Notes under the pieces: model-generated
Databases searched by the model: none
What the model was told of the DNA's origin: nothing
What the model saw: only the letters and a program-made list of their open reading frames with translations
Position numbers and translations under genes: made by a program
Shown: positions 35,328-44,603 of the stretch, piece after piece
How positions within the stretch are numbered: the stretch's first letter is position 1
Layout of the letters: every line of letters begins with the position of its first letter
Source of the DNA: Sphingopyxis sp.
GTDB taxonomy: Bacteria > Pseudomonadota > Alphaproteobacteria > Sphingomonadales > Sphingomonadaceae
DNA: 64,000 nucleotides
Direction of reading: 5' to 3'
Assembly (NCBI GenBank): GCA_002733865.1
Contig: NVXM01000028.1
Location: 43,380 to 107,379 of the forward strand

Positions 35328-36707
35328 CTAGGCTGGCAGCCCTTCTGCAAGCACCTCGCGCAACGCCGCATAGCATTGCCGGTCTACGGCGACTCCCAAT
35401 TCGCCATGCAAAATTTCCATGGCCTTTTCCGACGACATCGCTGAACGATAGGGGCGATCCGCAGTCAGCGCGTCATAAATGTCAGCAATGGTGATGATCC
35501 GGGATTCCAGAGAAATACTGCTTTCGTTCAGGCCGAGCGGATACCCTTTTCCATCGAGCCGTTCATGATGCGAACCGGCAATCATCGCCATCTCGCTCAT
35601 CACACCAATCTGGCCCAGAATATTGGTTGTCAGCGCGGCATGGGCGCGCATGCTCTCCCATTCCTCGGCATCGAGCTTGCCCGGCTTTTCCAAGATCGCG
35701 CTGCTTACCCCCAATTTTCCGACATCATGGAGAATGGCGGCCCGCCGCAATAGCCTGCGCGACGCTGAACTCATGCCCAATTTCTCGGCTATTTTGTCGG
35801 TAATCATTCCGACCCGGGCGCTGTGGCCAGCCGTGTCCGGGCTTTTCGCATCGATCACATGCCCAAAGGCAAAACAGATATCGTCGAGATAATCCGCATC
35901 GACGGTGACATATTGAGCATCGGGCTCCAGCGCCCGCAATTGCTCTGGCAGATCGTCGAGCGCGAGTTCTTCCCAGAAACCGCTGTCCGCAGCCAGTTTC
36001 TCGAACAGCGTGCAAAGCTCGGGATCCAGCCAACTACCGGAACGGTTGCGCACTTCCGCGAGCGCGGCCTCCTTGCCTCTCGCCGTATAAAAGACGTCAG
36101 CAACCTGGGCCAGCAAAGCTATTCGACCGCCCAGGTGAATCTTGGTGCCGGCAATACCAAGCGGCAGGCCAGTTCCGTCCCAATGTTCATCAAGATGGGC
36201 AATCGCCTGGGCGACATCTTCAGACAAACGCAGCCGCCGCGCGATATCCGCACCGCGGGAGCAGCGAATAGCCATTATTTCCGTCATGATCTCGCCGGCA
36301 TTTTCAGCCAGATGACCCAAGGCCTGCTCGCGAACCGCGGAATCAGCGTCTACGCCTACCGAGTCGCCGAGAAACGCGCCGAAGTCTTCAGGCTCCGGAC
36401 CGATCAGCTTGAAGTCGTGCTTCAGCTGACGATCGTTCCCGACGAACATCTTGCTGACCCGTGCAGCATTGCTGCTACATCCAAGGTCCTTCAGCAGAAC
36501 CGCATAATAGACATCCCGCAGGACGCTGCCTTTCAGGCCAAGCGCCATGCCGATCTGAGTGCCTATCCAGCAGGCACGGATACTATGGCCAGCAGGCTGC
36601 CCTTCCGTAAGGTCCAGCGCATAGGTAAAAGCGCCGAGAATTTCTGACAGACTCGACCGTTGCGAGCCACCATTCTGATCAAAATCAGAATATCGTGATT
36701 GATACAT
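35328..36707 (-). CDS. HD-GYP-type phosphodiesterase with two HD-like domains
   Basis: A 459-aa cytosolic protein. The N-terminal half is a degenerate HD domain (AVLLKDLGCSSNA; HLDEHWDGTGLPLGI). The C-terminal half (from about residue 260) is an intact HD-GYP domain: GHSARVG, AAILHDVGKLGVSSA, HHERLDGKGYPLGL and IITIADIYDALTADRPYR. HD-GYP enzymes hydrolyse cyclic di-GMP with two metals. No receiver or membrane domain is present, so input signal is unclear. The start MYQSRYSDF at 36707 has a weak ribosome-binding site. Gene is alone; a diguanylate cyclase lies at 48048. Confidence 0.87.
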   Translation of the reverse strand: MYQSRYSDFDQNGGSQRSSLSEILGAFTYALDLTEGQPAGHSIRACWIGTQIGMALGLKGSVLRDVYYAVLLKDLGCSSNAARVSKMFVGNDRQLKHDFKLIGPEPEDFGAFLGDSVGVDADSAVREQALGHLAENAGEIMTEIMAIRCSRGADIARRLRLSEDVAQAIAHLDEHWDGTGLPLGIAGTKIHLGGRIALLAQVADVFYTARGKEAALAEVRNRSGSWLDPELCTLFEKLAADSGFWEELALDDLPEQLRALEPDAQYVTVDADYLDDICFAFGHVIDAKSPDTAGHSARVGMITDKIAEKLGMSSASRRLLRRAAILHDVGKLGVSSAILEKPGKLDAEEWESMRAHAALTTNILGQIGVMSEMAMIAGSHHERLDGKGYPLGLNESSISLESRIITIADIYDALTADRPYRSAMSSEKAMEILHGELGVAVDRQCYAALREVLAEGLPA

Positions 36708-36782
36708 TTACTGATACTCTTAACATTGGTTGGAGAGAGCCAATGCTCACAGAGTGCTACCAAACGGTAAATATCAGGAAGA

Positions 36783-37292
36783 TCAGAGAATATAGTTCAT
36801 GCGGACCGCATAATGGGCGTCCTGCGCGCCGACGGTAAATTTGGCTGATTCGAATTTCGGCGGGCCCATGCCGATTTTGGGATTGCGGGAAAAGCCAAAA
36901 CCTTCGCGCGGCAAAAACAGCCGCATGTCCATTTTTCCGTTGGCATTTTCATCGTGGATCAGGGCCACCGCATACGTGCCAGGCTTCACGCCGTCTATTT
37001 CGACCGTCCCGGCCTGAGCCGCCGAGATCTTCAATTTGCGCGCTTTGGCATCCTTGCCGCAATCCGGGAAATATTTCGGATTGGCGCTAAGGCAGACGAG
37101 AACATCGCCTTTGTCGGAACGCAAATTGGTAATCGCCAGATCAATCGAGGCGGCAACCGCGGGCGTAACAGGCGCAGGCGCTTCGCTAGCGGACGCGTTT
37201 GCGGCCAGCAGCAGCACCGAAACTGCCGCCAATATCGGCAAGCCCGATATCCGTGCCACAGATCCGGTCCCAGAAGCGGAAGTATAAGCCAT
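36783..37292 (-). CDS. DUF2141 exported protein
   Basis: About 169 aa, with a signal peptide ending ANASA and a DUF2141 domain (DLAITNLRSDKGDVLVCLSA; TVEIDGVKPGTYAVALIHDE; GKMDMRLFLPREGFGFSRNP). DUF2141 genes are frequent next to carotenoid hydroxylase genes in alphaproteobacteria; function unknown, perhaps envelope-located. ATG at 37292 has AGGGG upstream and is preferred over 37325. Even so, the gene overlaps the 3' end of the desaturase-family gene by 107 nt in another frame. Confidence 0.8.
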   Translation of the reverse strand: MAYTSASGTGSVARISGLPILAAVSVLLLAANASASEAPAPVTPAVAASIDLAITNLRSDKGDVLVCLSANPKYFPDCGKDAKARKLKISAAQAGTVEIDGVKPGTYAVALIHDENANGKMDMRLFLPREGFGFSRNPKIGMGPPKFESAKFTVGAQDAHYAVRMNYIL

Positions 37293-37947
37293 AATTACCC
37301 CTGTATAACTCATGATGCTTTTCATGATGGGTCGCGGTTATGAGCCACCGACCTAACCTGCCCTGAACAAGCCAGCGCGGAAACATTTCCCAACCCATGT
37401 GATTGGACACGCCCATAACCGTCATCACCAACAATACCAGCCCCAAAACGCCGACATGAATCGGTATTGCGATGACCAGAGCCGGAATCACCACCGCGCC
37501 GCTGACTGCCTCAATCGGGTGAAAACTCATCGCGGCCCAGGCGGTCGGCGGCCGACTGTCATGGTGGACCGCATGTGCAACCTTGAACCACCGCGGCCGG
37601 TGGAACAAGCGATGGGTCCAGTAAAACCAGCTATCGTGCAGAAACAAATAAAGGAACAACGAAACAGGTAAATACCACAGGGGGTAGGCATTGAGATCGG
37701 TATAAATTTTCGTCCAGCCGGCATTTTGCCAGCCCCACGCGACAATGCCGGCCGGGATCCCGTAGATCGCGGCGGATAGCAAAGACCAGCGGATTTCACG
37801 ACCGATCTGCGGCTTCAGCTTGTCATACTGGCCCGGGCGAGTCTTCACCGTCAGCCAGGCAAAAAAGCCGCTGCTCAGCAGATAGCGACCGCCGACGATG
37901 ACAGTCATCGCGATGGCAGAGGCCAGAATAGCAAGAGCGTAGTCCAT
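37186..37947 (-). CDS. sterol desaturase/fatty acid hydroxylase-family protein, candidate carotenoid hydroxylase
   Basis: A 253-aa di-iron membrane enzyme. The eight-His signature is visible: HDSWFYWTHRLFH, HAVHHDSRPP and THHEKHHELYRGNYG, with five or so membrane segments. The superfamily contains CrtZ beta-carotene hydroxylases and sterol C4/C5 enzymes. Divergent placement next to crtY makes a ring-hydroxylating role in xanthophyll synthesis likely (inference). Start 37947 (MDYALAILASAIAM) was chosen; the frame runs to 37995. Its 3' end runs into the DUF2141 gene. Confidence 0.82.
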   Translation of the reverse strand: MDYALAILASAIAMTVIVGGRYLLSSGFFAWLTVKTRPGQYDKLKPQIGREIRWSLLSAAIYGIPAGIVAWGWQNAGWTKIYTDLNAYPLWYLPVSLFLYLFLHDSWFYWTHRLFHRPRWFKVAHAVHHDSRPPTAWAAMSFHPIEAVSGAVVIPALVIAIPIHVGVLGLVLLVMTVMGVSNHMGWEMFPRWLVQGRLGRWLITATHHEKHHELYRGNYGLYFRFWDRICGTDIGLADIGGSFGAAAGRKRVR

Positions 37948-38054
37948 GGCCGACGGAATATGGCGCTGATCCCGGCGGGGCAAGGGATAAAGCATAAATC
38001 GTCTACATGCTTTCAGACAGGCTTTCGCCTGCCCAAAGCATCGGCTAAGGCAAG

Positions 38055-39230
38055 ATGATGCCGAAGCAAACCCGTTCTTCCAACCAGTATGATCTGGCTA
38101 TCGCTGGCGGGGGTCTTGCCGGCGGGCTGGTGGCGTTGGCGCTGGCAAAATTGCGGCCCGAACTGGATATTGCTCTCATCGAAGCCGAGGAGCATTTTGG
38201 CGGCAACCATATCTGGTCCTTTTTCGAAAGCGATATCGAGCCGGAGCACCGGTGGCTGGTCGACCCGCTTATTTCGCGCCAGTGGGACAGCTATGATGTG
38301 CATTTCCCGAAATATAGCCGGAGCTTGAGCAACGGCTATTTCTCAATTGAATCTGAAAATCTCGACCGGTTGTTGCGCGAAAAGCTGCCCGCGAACGCTC
38401 TCAAGACCGGTCAGAAAGCGGACGCGGTCCAGGCCGGGATGGTCAGCCTGAAAGACGGCAATGCGGTGGCAGCAAACGCCGTTCTGGACGTGCGGGGCGG
38501 CGGCGATCTGTCGGCGCTGGAATTCGGCTGGCAGAAATTCAGCGGCCAGATGCTGCGCTTGGCGGAACCGCACGGACTGGATCGGCCCGTAATCATGGAC
38601 GCCACGGTCGAGCAGATCGATGGCTATCGTTTTGTCTATTGCCTGCCTTTCAGCGACACCGAGGTCTTTGTCGAGGACACCTATTATTCTGACGGGAGCG
38701 CGCTGGACGAGACGACAGCGCACGACCGGATCGCGGAATATGCGGCATCTCAGGGCTGGAACATCACCGAAATCCTGCGCCAAGAAGCTGGCCAGTTGCC
38801 GGTCATCTATGGCGGCGATTTCGAAGCCTTCTGGAAGGCCAACAAGGGCGTCGATGCGCGCGCCGGTGCGCGGGCCGCGCTGATCCAGCCGATTACCAGC
38901 TACTCGTTGCCGATGGCGGTCAAAACGGCGATCCTGATTGCCGAAATGCCCGAGATCAGCCAGCAGAAGCTCGACAGGATGCTGAGAAATCTGGCGACCA
39001 AACACTGGAGGAACGGGAAATTTTATCGCATGTTGTGCGCGTTCCTTTTCCTTGGTGCGGATCCGGACAAGCGCTACAAGACGCTGGAACACACCTATAC
39101 CAAAGACGAGGAATTGCTGGCCCGCTTTTACGCCGGCAAGTCGACCCGGATGGATCAGGCGAATTTGCTGACCGGCAAGCCGCCTATTCCGATTTCAAAG
39201 GCCATTCCACTATTGCTGAAATATCGATGA
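38055..39230 (+). CDS. crtY: lycopene beta-cyclase CrtY
   Basis: A 391-aa FAD/NAD(P)-binding enzyme that closes both ends of lycopene to beta-carotene. The N-terminal nucleotide motif is AIAGGGLAGGLVALALAKL, and the CrtY block EEHFGGNHIWSFFESD, then FSIESENLDRLLREKL and the conserved region ITSYSLPMAVKTA are typical. AAGG precedes the start pair ATG-ATG at 38055. It is the first gene of crtY-crtI-crtB, all on one strand with gaps of 13 and 6 nt, so one operon. Confidence 0.95.
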   Translation: MMPKQTRSSNQYDLAIAGGGLAGGLVALALAKLRPELDIALIEAEEHFGGNHIWSFFESDIEPEHRWLVDPLISRQWDSYDVHFPKYSRSLSNGYFSIESENLDRLLREKLPANALKTGQKADAVQAGMVSLKDGNAVAANAVLDVRGGGDLSALEFGWQKFSGQMLRLAEPHGLDRPVIMDATVEQIDGYRFVYCLPFSDTEVFVEDTYYSDGSALDETTAHDRIAEYAASQGWNITEILRQEAGQLPVIYGGDFEAFWKANKGVDARAGARAALIQPITSYSLPMAVKTAILIAEMPEISQQKLDRMLRNLATKHWRNGKFYRMLCAFLFLGADPDKRYKTLEHTYTKDEELLARFYAGKSTRMDQANLLTGKPPIPISKAIPLLLKYR

Positions 39231-39243
39231 GTAAGACTGTTTT

Positions 39244-40755
39244 ATGAGTGACGTTACAAAATCACAGAACGAGCTTTTCAAGAAAGCGGCCGTAATCGGT
39301 TCGGGCTTTGGGGGTCTGGCGCTCGCCATCCGCCTGCAGTCGGCCGGTATTCAGACGACGATATTGGAAAGCCGCGACAAGCCTGGCGGGCGCGCCTATT
39401 ATTGGGAAAAGGAAGGCTTTATTTTCGACGGCGGGCCAACGGTGATCACCGATCCCGATTGCCTCTCGCAGCTGTGGGAACTGAGTGGCCATGATATGGC
39501 CAAAGATATCGAACTGATGCCGGTCTCGCCCTTCTATCGACTGAACTGGCCGGATGGCACCAACTTTGATTATGTCAATGATCCGGAACAGCTGTACGCC
39601 AATATCGCAGCGATCGAACCCGGTGACGTCGAAGGCTACAAGAAATTTCTCGAATATAGCGGCGGACTATATGAAGAAGGCTATGTCAAGCTGGGCACCA
39701 AGGCTTTTCTCGATTTCAAGTCGATGATCAAGGCGGCCCCTGCCCTGATGAAATATGAAGCCTATCGCTCGGTCTACGCCAAGGTCTCGAGCTATGTGAA
39801 GAACGAAAAGCTTCGCGAATTTCTGTCTTTTCAGTCCTTGCTGGTTGGCGGCAATCCGATGAAAACCAGTGCCATCTATGGTCTGATCCACAAGCTGGAA
39901 CGGCTCGGCGGCGTGTGGTTTGCCAAGGGCGGAACCAAAATGCTGGTCGCCGCCATGGTCAAGCATTTCGAGCGGATCGGCGGAGTCATCCGGCTGAACG
40001 ATCCGGTAACGAAGATTGATACGATCGGCGACCGGGCTTCGGGTATCACCTGCAAATCCGGCTGGAGCGAGAAATTTGACGCCGTCGCCTCGAACGCCGA
40101 TGTCGTACACAGCTATCGCGATCTACTTGGTCACAAACACCGCAGCGATACGGTCAGCGAAAAGTTGCTGAAGAAAAAATATTCGCCCTCGCTGTTTGTC
40201 GTCCATTTTGGTTTGAAAGGCAGCTGGCCGGGCATTCCGCACCATATGATCCTGTTCGGGCCGCGCTACAAAGGGCTGCTGGCAGACATTTATGACAATG
40301 GCGTGCTGCCGAGCGATTTCTCGCTCTATCTGCACCATCCAACGGTTACCGACCCGGAAATGGCCCCTGAAGGCCACAGCACCTTCTACGTGCTGGCACC
40401 GGTCCCGCATCAGGGCAAGCTACCGATCGACTGGAAAGAAATGGGACCGATTTACGAGAAGCGCATTCTCGATGAGATCGGTCACCGGCTGATCCCCGAC
40501 ATTCACGACCGCATCATCACCAGCTTTCACTATACGCCACAGGATTTCGGCAGCGACCTCAACGCGCACCTCGGCAGTGCGTTCAGCCTGGAACCGCTGC
40601 TCACCCAGAGCGCTTGGTTCCGGGTGCACAACCGCGATGATATCATCGACAATCTCTATTTTGTCGGCGCAGGCACCCATCCCGGCGCCGGCATTCCCGG
40701 AGTGGTCGGCAGCGCCAAGGCCACTGCCGAACTGATGCTGGAAGACCTGGGGTAG
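39244..40755 (+). CDS. crtI: phytoene desaturase CrtI
   Basis: A 503-aa FAD-dependent enzyme that introduces four double bases-pairs of desaturation into phytoene to make lycopene. The N-terminal FAD motif VIGSGFGGLALAIRL is followed by GRAYYWEKEGFIFDGGPTVI (the family block is GGRA...F.FD.GPT). The C-terminal CrtI signature reads NLYFVGAGTHPGAGIPGVVG. Lies between crtY and crtB in the same operon. Full length, no defects seen. Confidence 0.96.
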   Translation: MSDVTKSQNELFKKAAVIGSGFGGLALAIRLQSAGIQTTILESRDKPGGRAYYWEKEGFIFDGGPTVITDPDCLSQLWELSGHDMAKDIELMPVSPFYRLNWPDGTNFDYVNDPEQLYANIAAIEPGDVEGYKKFLEYSGGLYEEGYVKLGTKAFLDFKSMIKAAPALMKYEAYRSVYAKVSSYVKNEKLREFLSFQSLLVGGNPMKTSAIYGLIHKLERLGGVWFAKGGTKMLVAAMVKHFERIGGVIRLNDPVTKIDTIGDRASGITCKSGWSEKFDAVASNADVVHSYRDLLGHKHRSDTVSEKLLKKKYSPSLFVVHFGLKGSWPGIPHHMILFGPRYKGLLADIYDNGVLPSDFSLYLHHPTVTDPEMAPEGHSTFYVLAPVPHQGKLPIDWKEMGPIYEKRILDEIGHRLIPDIHDRIITSFHYTPQDFGSDLNAHLGSAFSLEPLLTQSAWFRVHNRDDIIDNLYFVGAGTHPGAGIPGVVGSAKATAELMLEDLG

Positions 40756-40761
40756 AGCGCG

Positions 40762-41688
40762 ATGAATCGCACCAATCTGATACTTCACGCCAAAGACAGC
40801 ATCGAACGGGGGTCGAAATCCTTCGCCCGGGCGTCGAAACTATTTGCCAAGCAGACCCGCGAACGGTCGTGGCTTCTCTATTACTGGTGCCGCGCCTGCG
40901 ATGATCTGGCCGACGGTCAGGATCATGGGCACGGCATGTCCACAATCGCCAATCCCGAAAAGACCATCGCCGCGATGCGGATGATGACCGCGCGGGCGCA
41001 TGGCGGCGAGCAGACCGGCAATCCGCCGTTCGATGCCTTTGGCGTAGTGGCGCAGGAATGCAATATCCCGAAGAAATTTGCGGATGACATGATCGATGGC
41101 TTTGCCCTGGACGCTCAGGGTTGGCGGCCGCAGAGCGAAGATGATCTGCTGCAATATTGCTATCATGTCGCTGGCGCCGTCGGCTGTATGATGGCGGTGG
41201 TGATGGGCGTTTCCGCACGCAATGATGATGTGCTGGACCGCGCTTGCGATCTCGGGCTGGCGTTTCAGCTGACCAATATCGCGCGCGATGTAGCGGAAGA
41301 CGCGCAAGCCGGTCGCTGTTATTTGCCGCAGGACTGGCTGGTCGAAGCCGGTATCGATCCGGAGCGGATCCTGGCACCAGAATATCGACAGGCGCTGATC
41401 CTGCTGGTCAGCCAATTGTGCGATCTGGCAGAAGAATATGAGGCTTCGGCGCGGGTCGGTGCAGCGAGTTTGCCGTTTCGCTCGCGCTGGGCAGTGCTCG
41501 CCGCTGCCGGTATTTACGGCGATATTGCTCGGGCGGTCCGGACGAGCGATGGCGCTTCGCTCGATCGGCGGATCTATACCAGCAAAGGGCAAAAGCTGGG
41601 CTGGATCACCAAAGCTTTTGGTCAGGCGCTGACCAAAAGGGCCAAGCGGGGTCGGCAGGGTTTGTGGACCAGAGCGCGGACCGTTTAG
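40762..41688 (+). CDS. crtB: phytoene synthase CrtB
   Basis: A 308-aa prenyl synthase that condenses two geranylgeranyl diphosphates to phytoene. The two Asp-rich substrate motifs are visible (CRACDDLADGQD; NIARDVAEDAQAGRCYLPQD). It starts 6 nt after crtI, so expression is coupled. Its stop lies 4 nt from the stop of the convergent CysQ-like gene. Geranylgeranyl diphosphate synthase (crtE) is not in the window. Confidence 0.96.
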   Translation: MNRTNLILHAKDSIERGSKSFARASKLFAKQTRERSWLLYYWCRACDDLADGQDHGHGMSTIANPEKTIAAMRMMTARAHGGEQTGNPPFDAFGVVAQECNIPKKFADDMIDGFALDAQGWRPQSEDDLLQYCYHVAGAVGCMMAVVMGVSARNDDVLDRACDLGLAFQLTNIARDVAEDAQAGRCYLPQDWLVEAGIDPERILAPEYRQALILLVSQLCDLAEEYEASARVGAASLPFRSRWAVLAAAGIYGDIARAVRTSDGASLDRRIYTSKGQKLGWITKAFGQALTKRAKRGRQGLWTRARTV

Positions 41689-41692
41689 CCGT

Positions 41693-42511
41693 CTAGTGGC
41701 TCGCTCCGTTGTCGGAGACATATTTGCTGATCCGTGCGACCGCTTCTTCATACAGATTTTGTGAACAGCACAGCACGCCGAGCGCCTTGCCGTGCGTGCC
41801 GTTGTAGACCAGAGTTTCGCCGAGCGCATTGGTGACACTGGCACCCGCTTCAGCGGCGATGACATGGGCCGCAGCGATATCCCACTCGTGGCCCCAGCGC
41901 GTCGATGCCACCACGTCGGCCCGGTCATCCGCGACCATCGCCATCCGCAGGGCGATGCTATTTGGCTTCGGCACAGCGGTAAGCTTTAGTTCCGGCGGCA
42001 GTTCTTCTGCAGGGATGCGGCAGCCTTCATATTGCGCACGCTGGGTGGCAATAATGGACCGGCCATTGACTTCGGTGTGACTACCGGCCTTGGCGACCCA
42101 GGTTTCCTTCATCGCCGGCGCATCCAGCACGCCGAATATCGGTGCATCATTCTGCACGAGGGCAATCGAGACGCACCAGCCGGTCTTGCCCGCAACATAA
42201 TCCTTGGTGCCGTCAATCGGATCGACCACCCAGGTCAGTTCGTCACCGGCTCCGCTGTGGTCAATATGGGTTTCTTCCGAGAGCCAGCCCGCCGAAGGAA
42301 CCAGTTTCTCGAGTTCGGTACGCAGGAAGCGGTCCACCGCCAGATCAGCATCGCTGACGACCTGCCCGGGAGATTTCTCCCAGATATTGGATTCCTTCCG
42401 GCCCAAAGCCCAGTGACGCATGGCAAGCGTCCCGCCGGCCCGGGCAATAGCGACGACGCGATCAAAATCGATTTCAGCCAAAAATGCCTCCGTTCGCCCC
42501 GCACTTTTCAA
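41693..42511 (-). CDS. cysQ: CysQ-like 3'(2'),5'-bisphosphate nucleotidase (inositol monophosphatase family)
   Basis: A 272-aa lithium-sensitive-phosphatase-family enzyme. Metal-binding motifs are WLSEETH, WVVDPIDGTKDYVAG and EWDIAAAHVIAAEAG. CysQ removes the 3' phosphate of PAP from sulfate assimilation; inositol or fructose bisphosphatases share the fold, so the exact substrate is inferred. Frame intact and family-length. The 3' end nearly touches crtB (convergent). Confidence 0.85.
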   Translation of the reverse strand: MKSAGRTEAFLAEIDFDRVVAIARAGGTLAMRHWALGRKESNIWEKSPGQVVSDADLAVDRFLRTELEKLVPSAGWLSEETHIDHSGAGDELTWVVDPIDGTKDYVAGKTGWCVSIALVQNDAPIFGVLDAPAMKETWVAKAGSHTEVNGRSIIATQRAQYEGCRIPAEELPPELKLTAVPKPNSIALRMAMVADDRADVVASTRWGHEWDIAAAHVIAAEAGASVTNALGETLVYNGTHGKALGVLCCSQNLYEEAVARISKYVSDNGASH

Positions 42512-42567
42512 GGTGCGCTTTCAGTCCGATAAGCGTGGGGCAATCAGCGCGCCACTAACGGATTTGC

Positions 42568-43914
42568 TCAACCCCCCGCTACGGTCATGCTGTCAGTCCG
42601 CAAAGTCGGGACGTTGATGCTATAATGATATTCCAGATCATCCGCCGCAACGAGGCTTTTGAACATGTCCTTGAGATTGCCGGCAATGGTGATTTCCGAA
42701 ACCGGCTCCCCTATTTCGCCATTGGTGATCAGGAAACCGCCTGCTCCACGGCTATAGTCACCGGTGACCGGATTAACCCCCATGCCGATCAGTTCGGTGA
42801 TATAGACCCCGTGCTTGACGTCCTTGATCAGATCGGCCTTACTGGCCGTGCCATTGCCCATGTGAAGGTTGGTCACGCTCACACCCGGTGCACCGCCAAC
42901 GCCCCTAGAGGCGTGGCCGGTTGGCTGCAGACCAAGTTGCCGGGCCGAGGCGCTCTCCAGCATCCACTGGGTGAGGCGGCCATTGTCGATAAATTTCGTC
43001 TTCGCGGTTGGCAGGCCTTCTCCGTCAAATGCCTTGGACCGAAGGCCTCGCCTGCGATGCGGGCAGTCGATGATTGTTATCGCGCTGTTAAAAACCTCAC
43101 TATCGAGGGCGTCCAGCAAAAAGCTTGTTTTCCGGGCGATGGCGCTGCCGGAAATCGCGCCGATGAAATGGCCCATCAGGCTGTTGCCGACCCGCGGATC
43201 ATAGACGACCGGCATCGCGCCTGACTGAAAACTGACCGGGTTGAGCCGCGAGACCGCTCTTTGGCCGGCTTCGCTACCGATTTTCTCGGGCGATTGCAGG
43301 TCTTCCAGAAAGCGCACACTGTGATAGGCATAGTCGCGTTCCATGCCGTCGCCCTCTCCGGCAACGACGCTGGCAGACAGGCTGTAACCGCTGGTCGAAT
43401 AGGCACCCGAAAAGCCGTGACTGGTCGCCAGTGCAACAATACTGCGCCCGGCGCTTGCGCCGCCGCCCTCGCTGTTGGTTACGCCGTCGACTGCCCTCGC
43501 TGCATCCTCAGCCCGCAAAGCCAGTTCTCGTAGCAGCTCCGGATCAGGATCCTGGCCATCATCGCCCTCTATGCCAACAGGTTCGGTTTTCAGCAGCAAT
43601 TCTTCTGGCGCGAGGCCGGCATATTGGTCTTCCGGTGCCTCTTTCGCCATGTCGAGCGCGCGACCAACCAGGGCTGACAATATTTGCGGATCCATATCGG
43701 ACGAGGATACAGTGGCTGACCGGTTGCCGACGAAGACACGCAGTCCGATTTCCTCGCCCTCGGATCGTTCGACATCTTCGAGATTACCGAGGCGCATCTG
43801 CACCTGGGTTGAAGCATCGCAAACATAGATAGCATCGGCAGCATCAGCGCCGGCTTTTTTGGCTTGGGAAATGAGGGCGTCGGCGCGGTCCTGCGCTTCG
43901 GAAGGTTTTAGCAT
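42568..43914 (-). CDS. pmbA: TldE/PmbA metalloprotease-associated protein
   Basis: A 448-aa protein of the TldD/PmbA family. N-terminal RADALISQAKKAGADAADAI, GLRVFVGNRSATVSSSDM and C-terminal NLHMGNGTASKADLI, GVYITELIGMGVNPVTGDYS, SRGAGGFLITNGEI are family blocks. PmbA (TldE) forms a heterodimer with TldD, the zinc-bearing half; TldE itself lacks the HExxxH site, as here. The pair proteolyses small peptides such as microcin precursors and CcdA. tldD is not in the window. Confidence 0.93.
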   Translation of the reverse strand: MLKPSEAQDRADALISQAKKAGADAADAIYVCDASTQVQMRLGNLEDVERSEGEEIGLRVFVGNRSATVSSSDMDPQILSALVGRALDMAKEAPEDQYAGLAPEELLLKTEPVGIEGDDGQDPDPELLRELALRAEDAARAVDGVTNSEGGGASAGRSIVALATSHGFSGAYSTSGYSLSASVVAGEGDGMERDYAYHSVRFLEDLQSPEKIGSEAGQRAVSRLNPVSFQSGAMPVVYDPRVGNSLMGHFIGAISGSAIARKTSFLLDALDSEVFNSAITIIDCPHRRRGLRSKAFDGEGLPTAKTKFIDNGRLTQWMLESASARQLGLQPTGHASRGVGGAPGVSVTNLHMGNGTASKADLIKDVKHGVYITELIGMGVNPVTGDYSRGAGGFLITNGEIGEPVSEITIAGNLKDMFKSLVAADDLEYHYSINVPTLRTDSMTVAGG

Positions 43915-44002
43915 GCGCTCGACATAGGTGCGGCGCCTGGCAAGGTCAACGATCAGCTAGCAAATGGTGCCGGAACGGTTGCCCTCTGGATAGGGCAGAT
44001 GT

Positions 44003-44401
44003 TTAGATAAGCGTCCCGGCAGCCTTGATCAAACCGGCGAAAAGCAAAGGAAGGCCCAAGGCCAACGCCCAGAGGAAAACCTGATCCGACCGGAATCTTG
44101 CTGCAATACTCTGCTGCGAAAGGCTGCTGTTGCCCATCGTCGCCCAGCGCCGTTCAAAGTTGCGGCAAAAGGGTATGATCACGGCGACGAGCAAGACCAG
44201 AGCGAAATAGGGAGCAATCGACATGCCCTTGGCTTCGATGAACCTGAGGACAAAAAATATCTGCAACATTGTGTAGACGAGCAACGCCGCAGCGCAATTG
44301 TTACTCATCTTCTTGTCCCAGCGGACGCCGATATTCTGCACGTCCTGACGCGCATCATGTTTCGTTACGGATTTTCCAGATGCTGTTGCAACCATTTCCA
44401 T
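44003..44401 (-). CDS. membrane protein of unknown function
   Basis: 132 aa with three helices (residues about 33-53, 61-78, 108-128). A polar N-terminus contains DVQNIGVRWDKKMSNNCAA. No named family. An alternative start at residue 32 (MSNNCAAALL) is possible. Upstream, 202 nt (44402-44603) of AT-rich DNA separates it from the divergent OYE-family gene. Confidence 0.6.
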   Translation of the reverse strand: MEMVATASGKSVTKHDARQDVQNIGVRWDKKMSNNCAAALLVYTMLQIFFVLRFIEAKGMSIAPYFALVLLVAVIIPFCRNFERRWATMGNSSLSQQSIAARFRSDQVFLWALALGLPLLFAGLIKAAGTLI

Positions 44402-44603
44402 TCCCCTCAGAATTGCCTATCCTGCGATCGCCGGAAGTTTGCCCCCGTGCGAATTTCTGTTCATACTATAACTCATTTATCGCAAAAGCCAAATATAGCA
44501 TTTTATAGCAGTTTATGTCGGAAATATGCGCTTCCGCTTGCCATAAATTGCATTATCGGACAGAATCAGTTTTCAATCGCAATCCACATTCGGGGGCCAT
44601 TCC

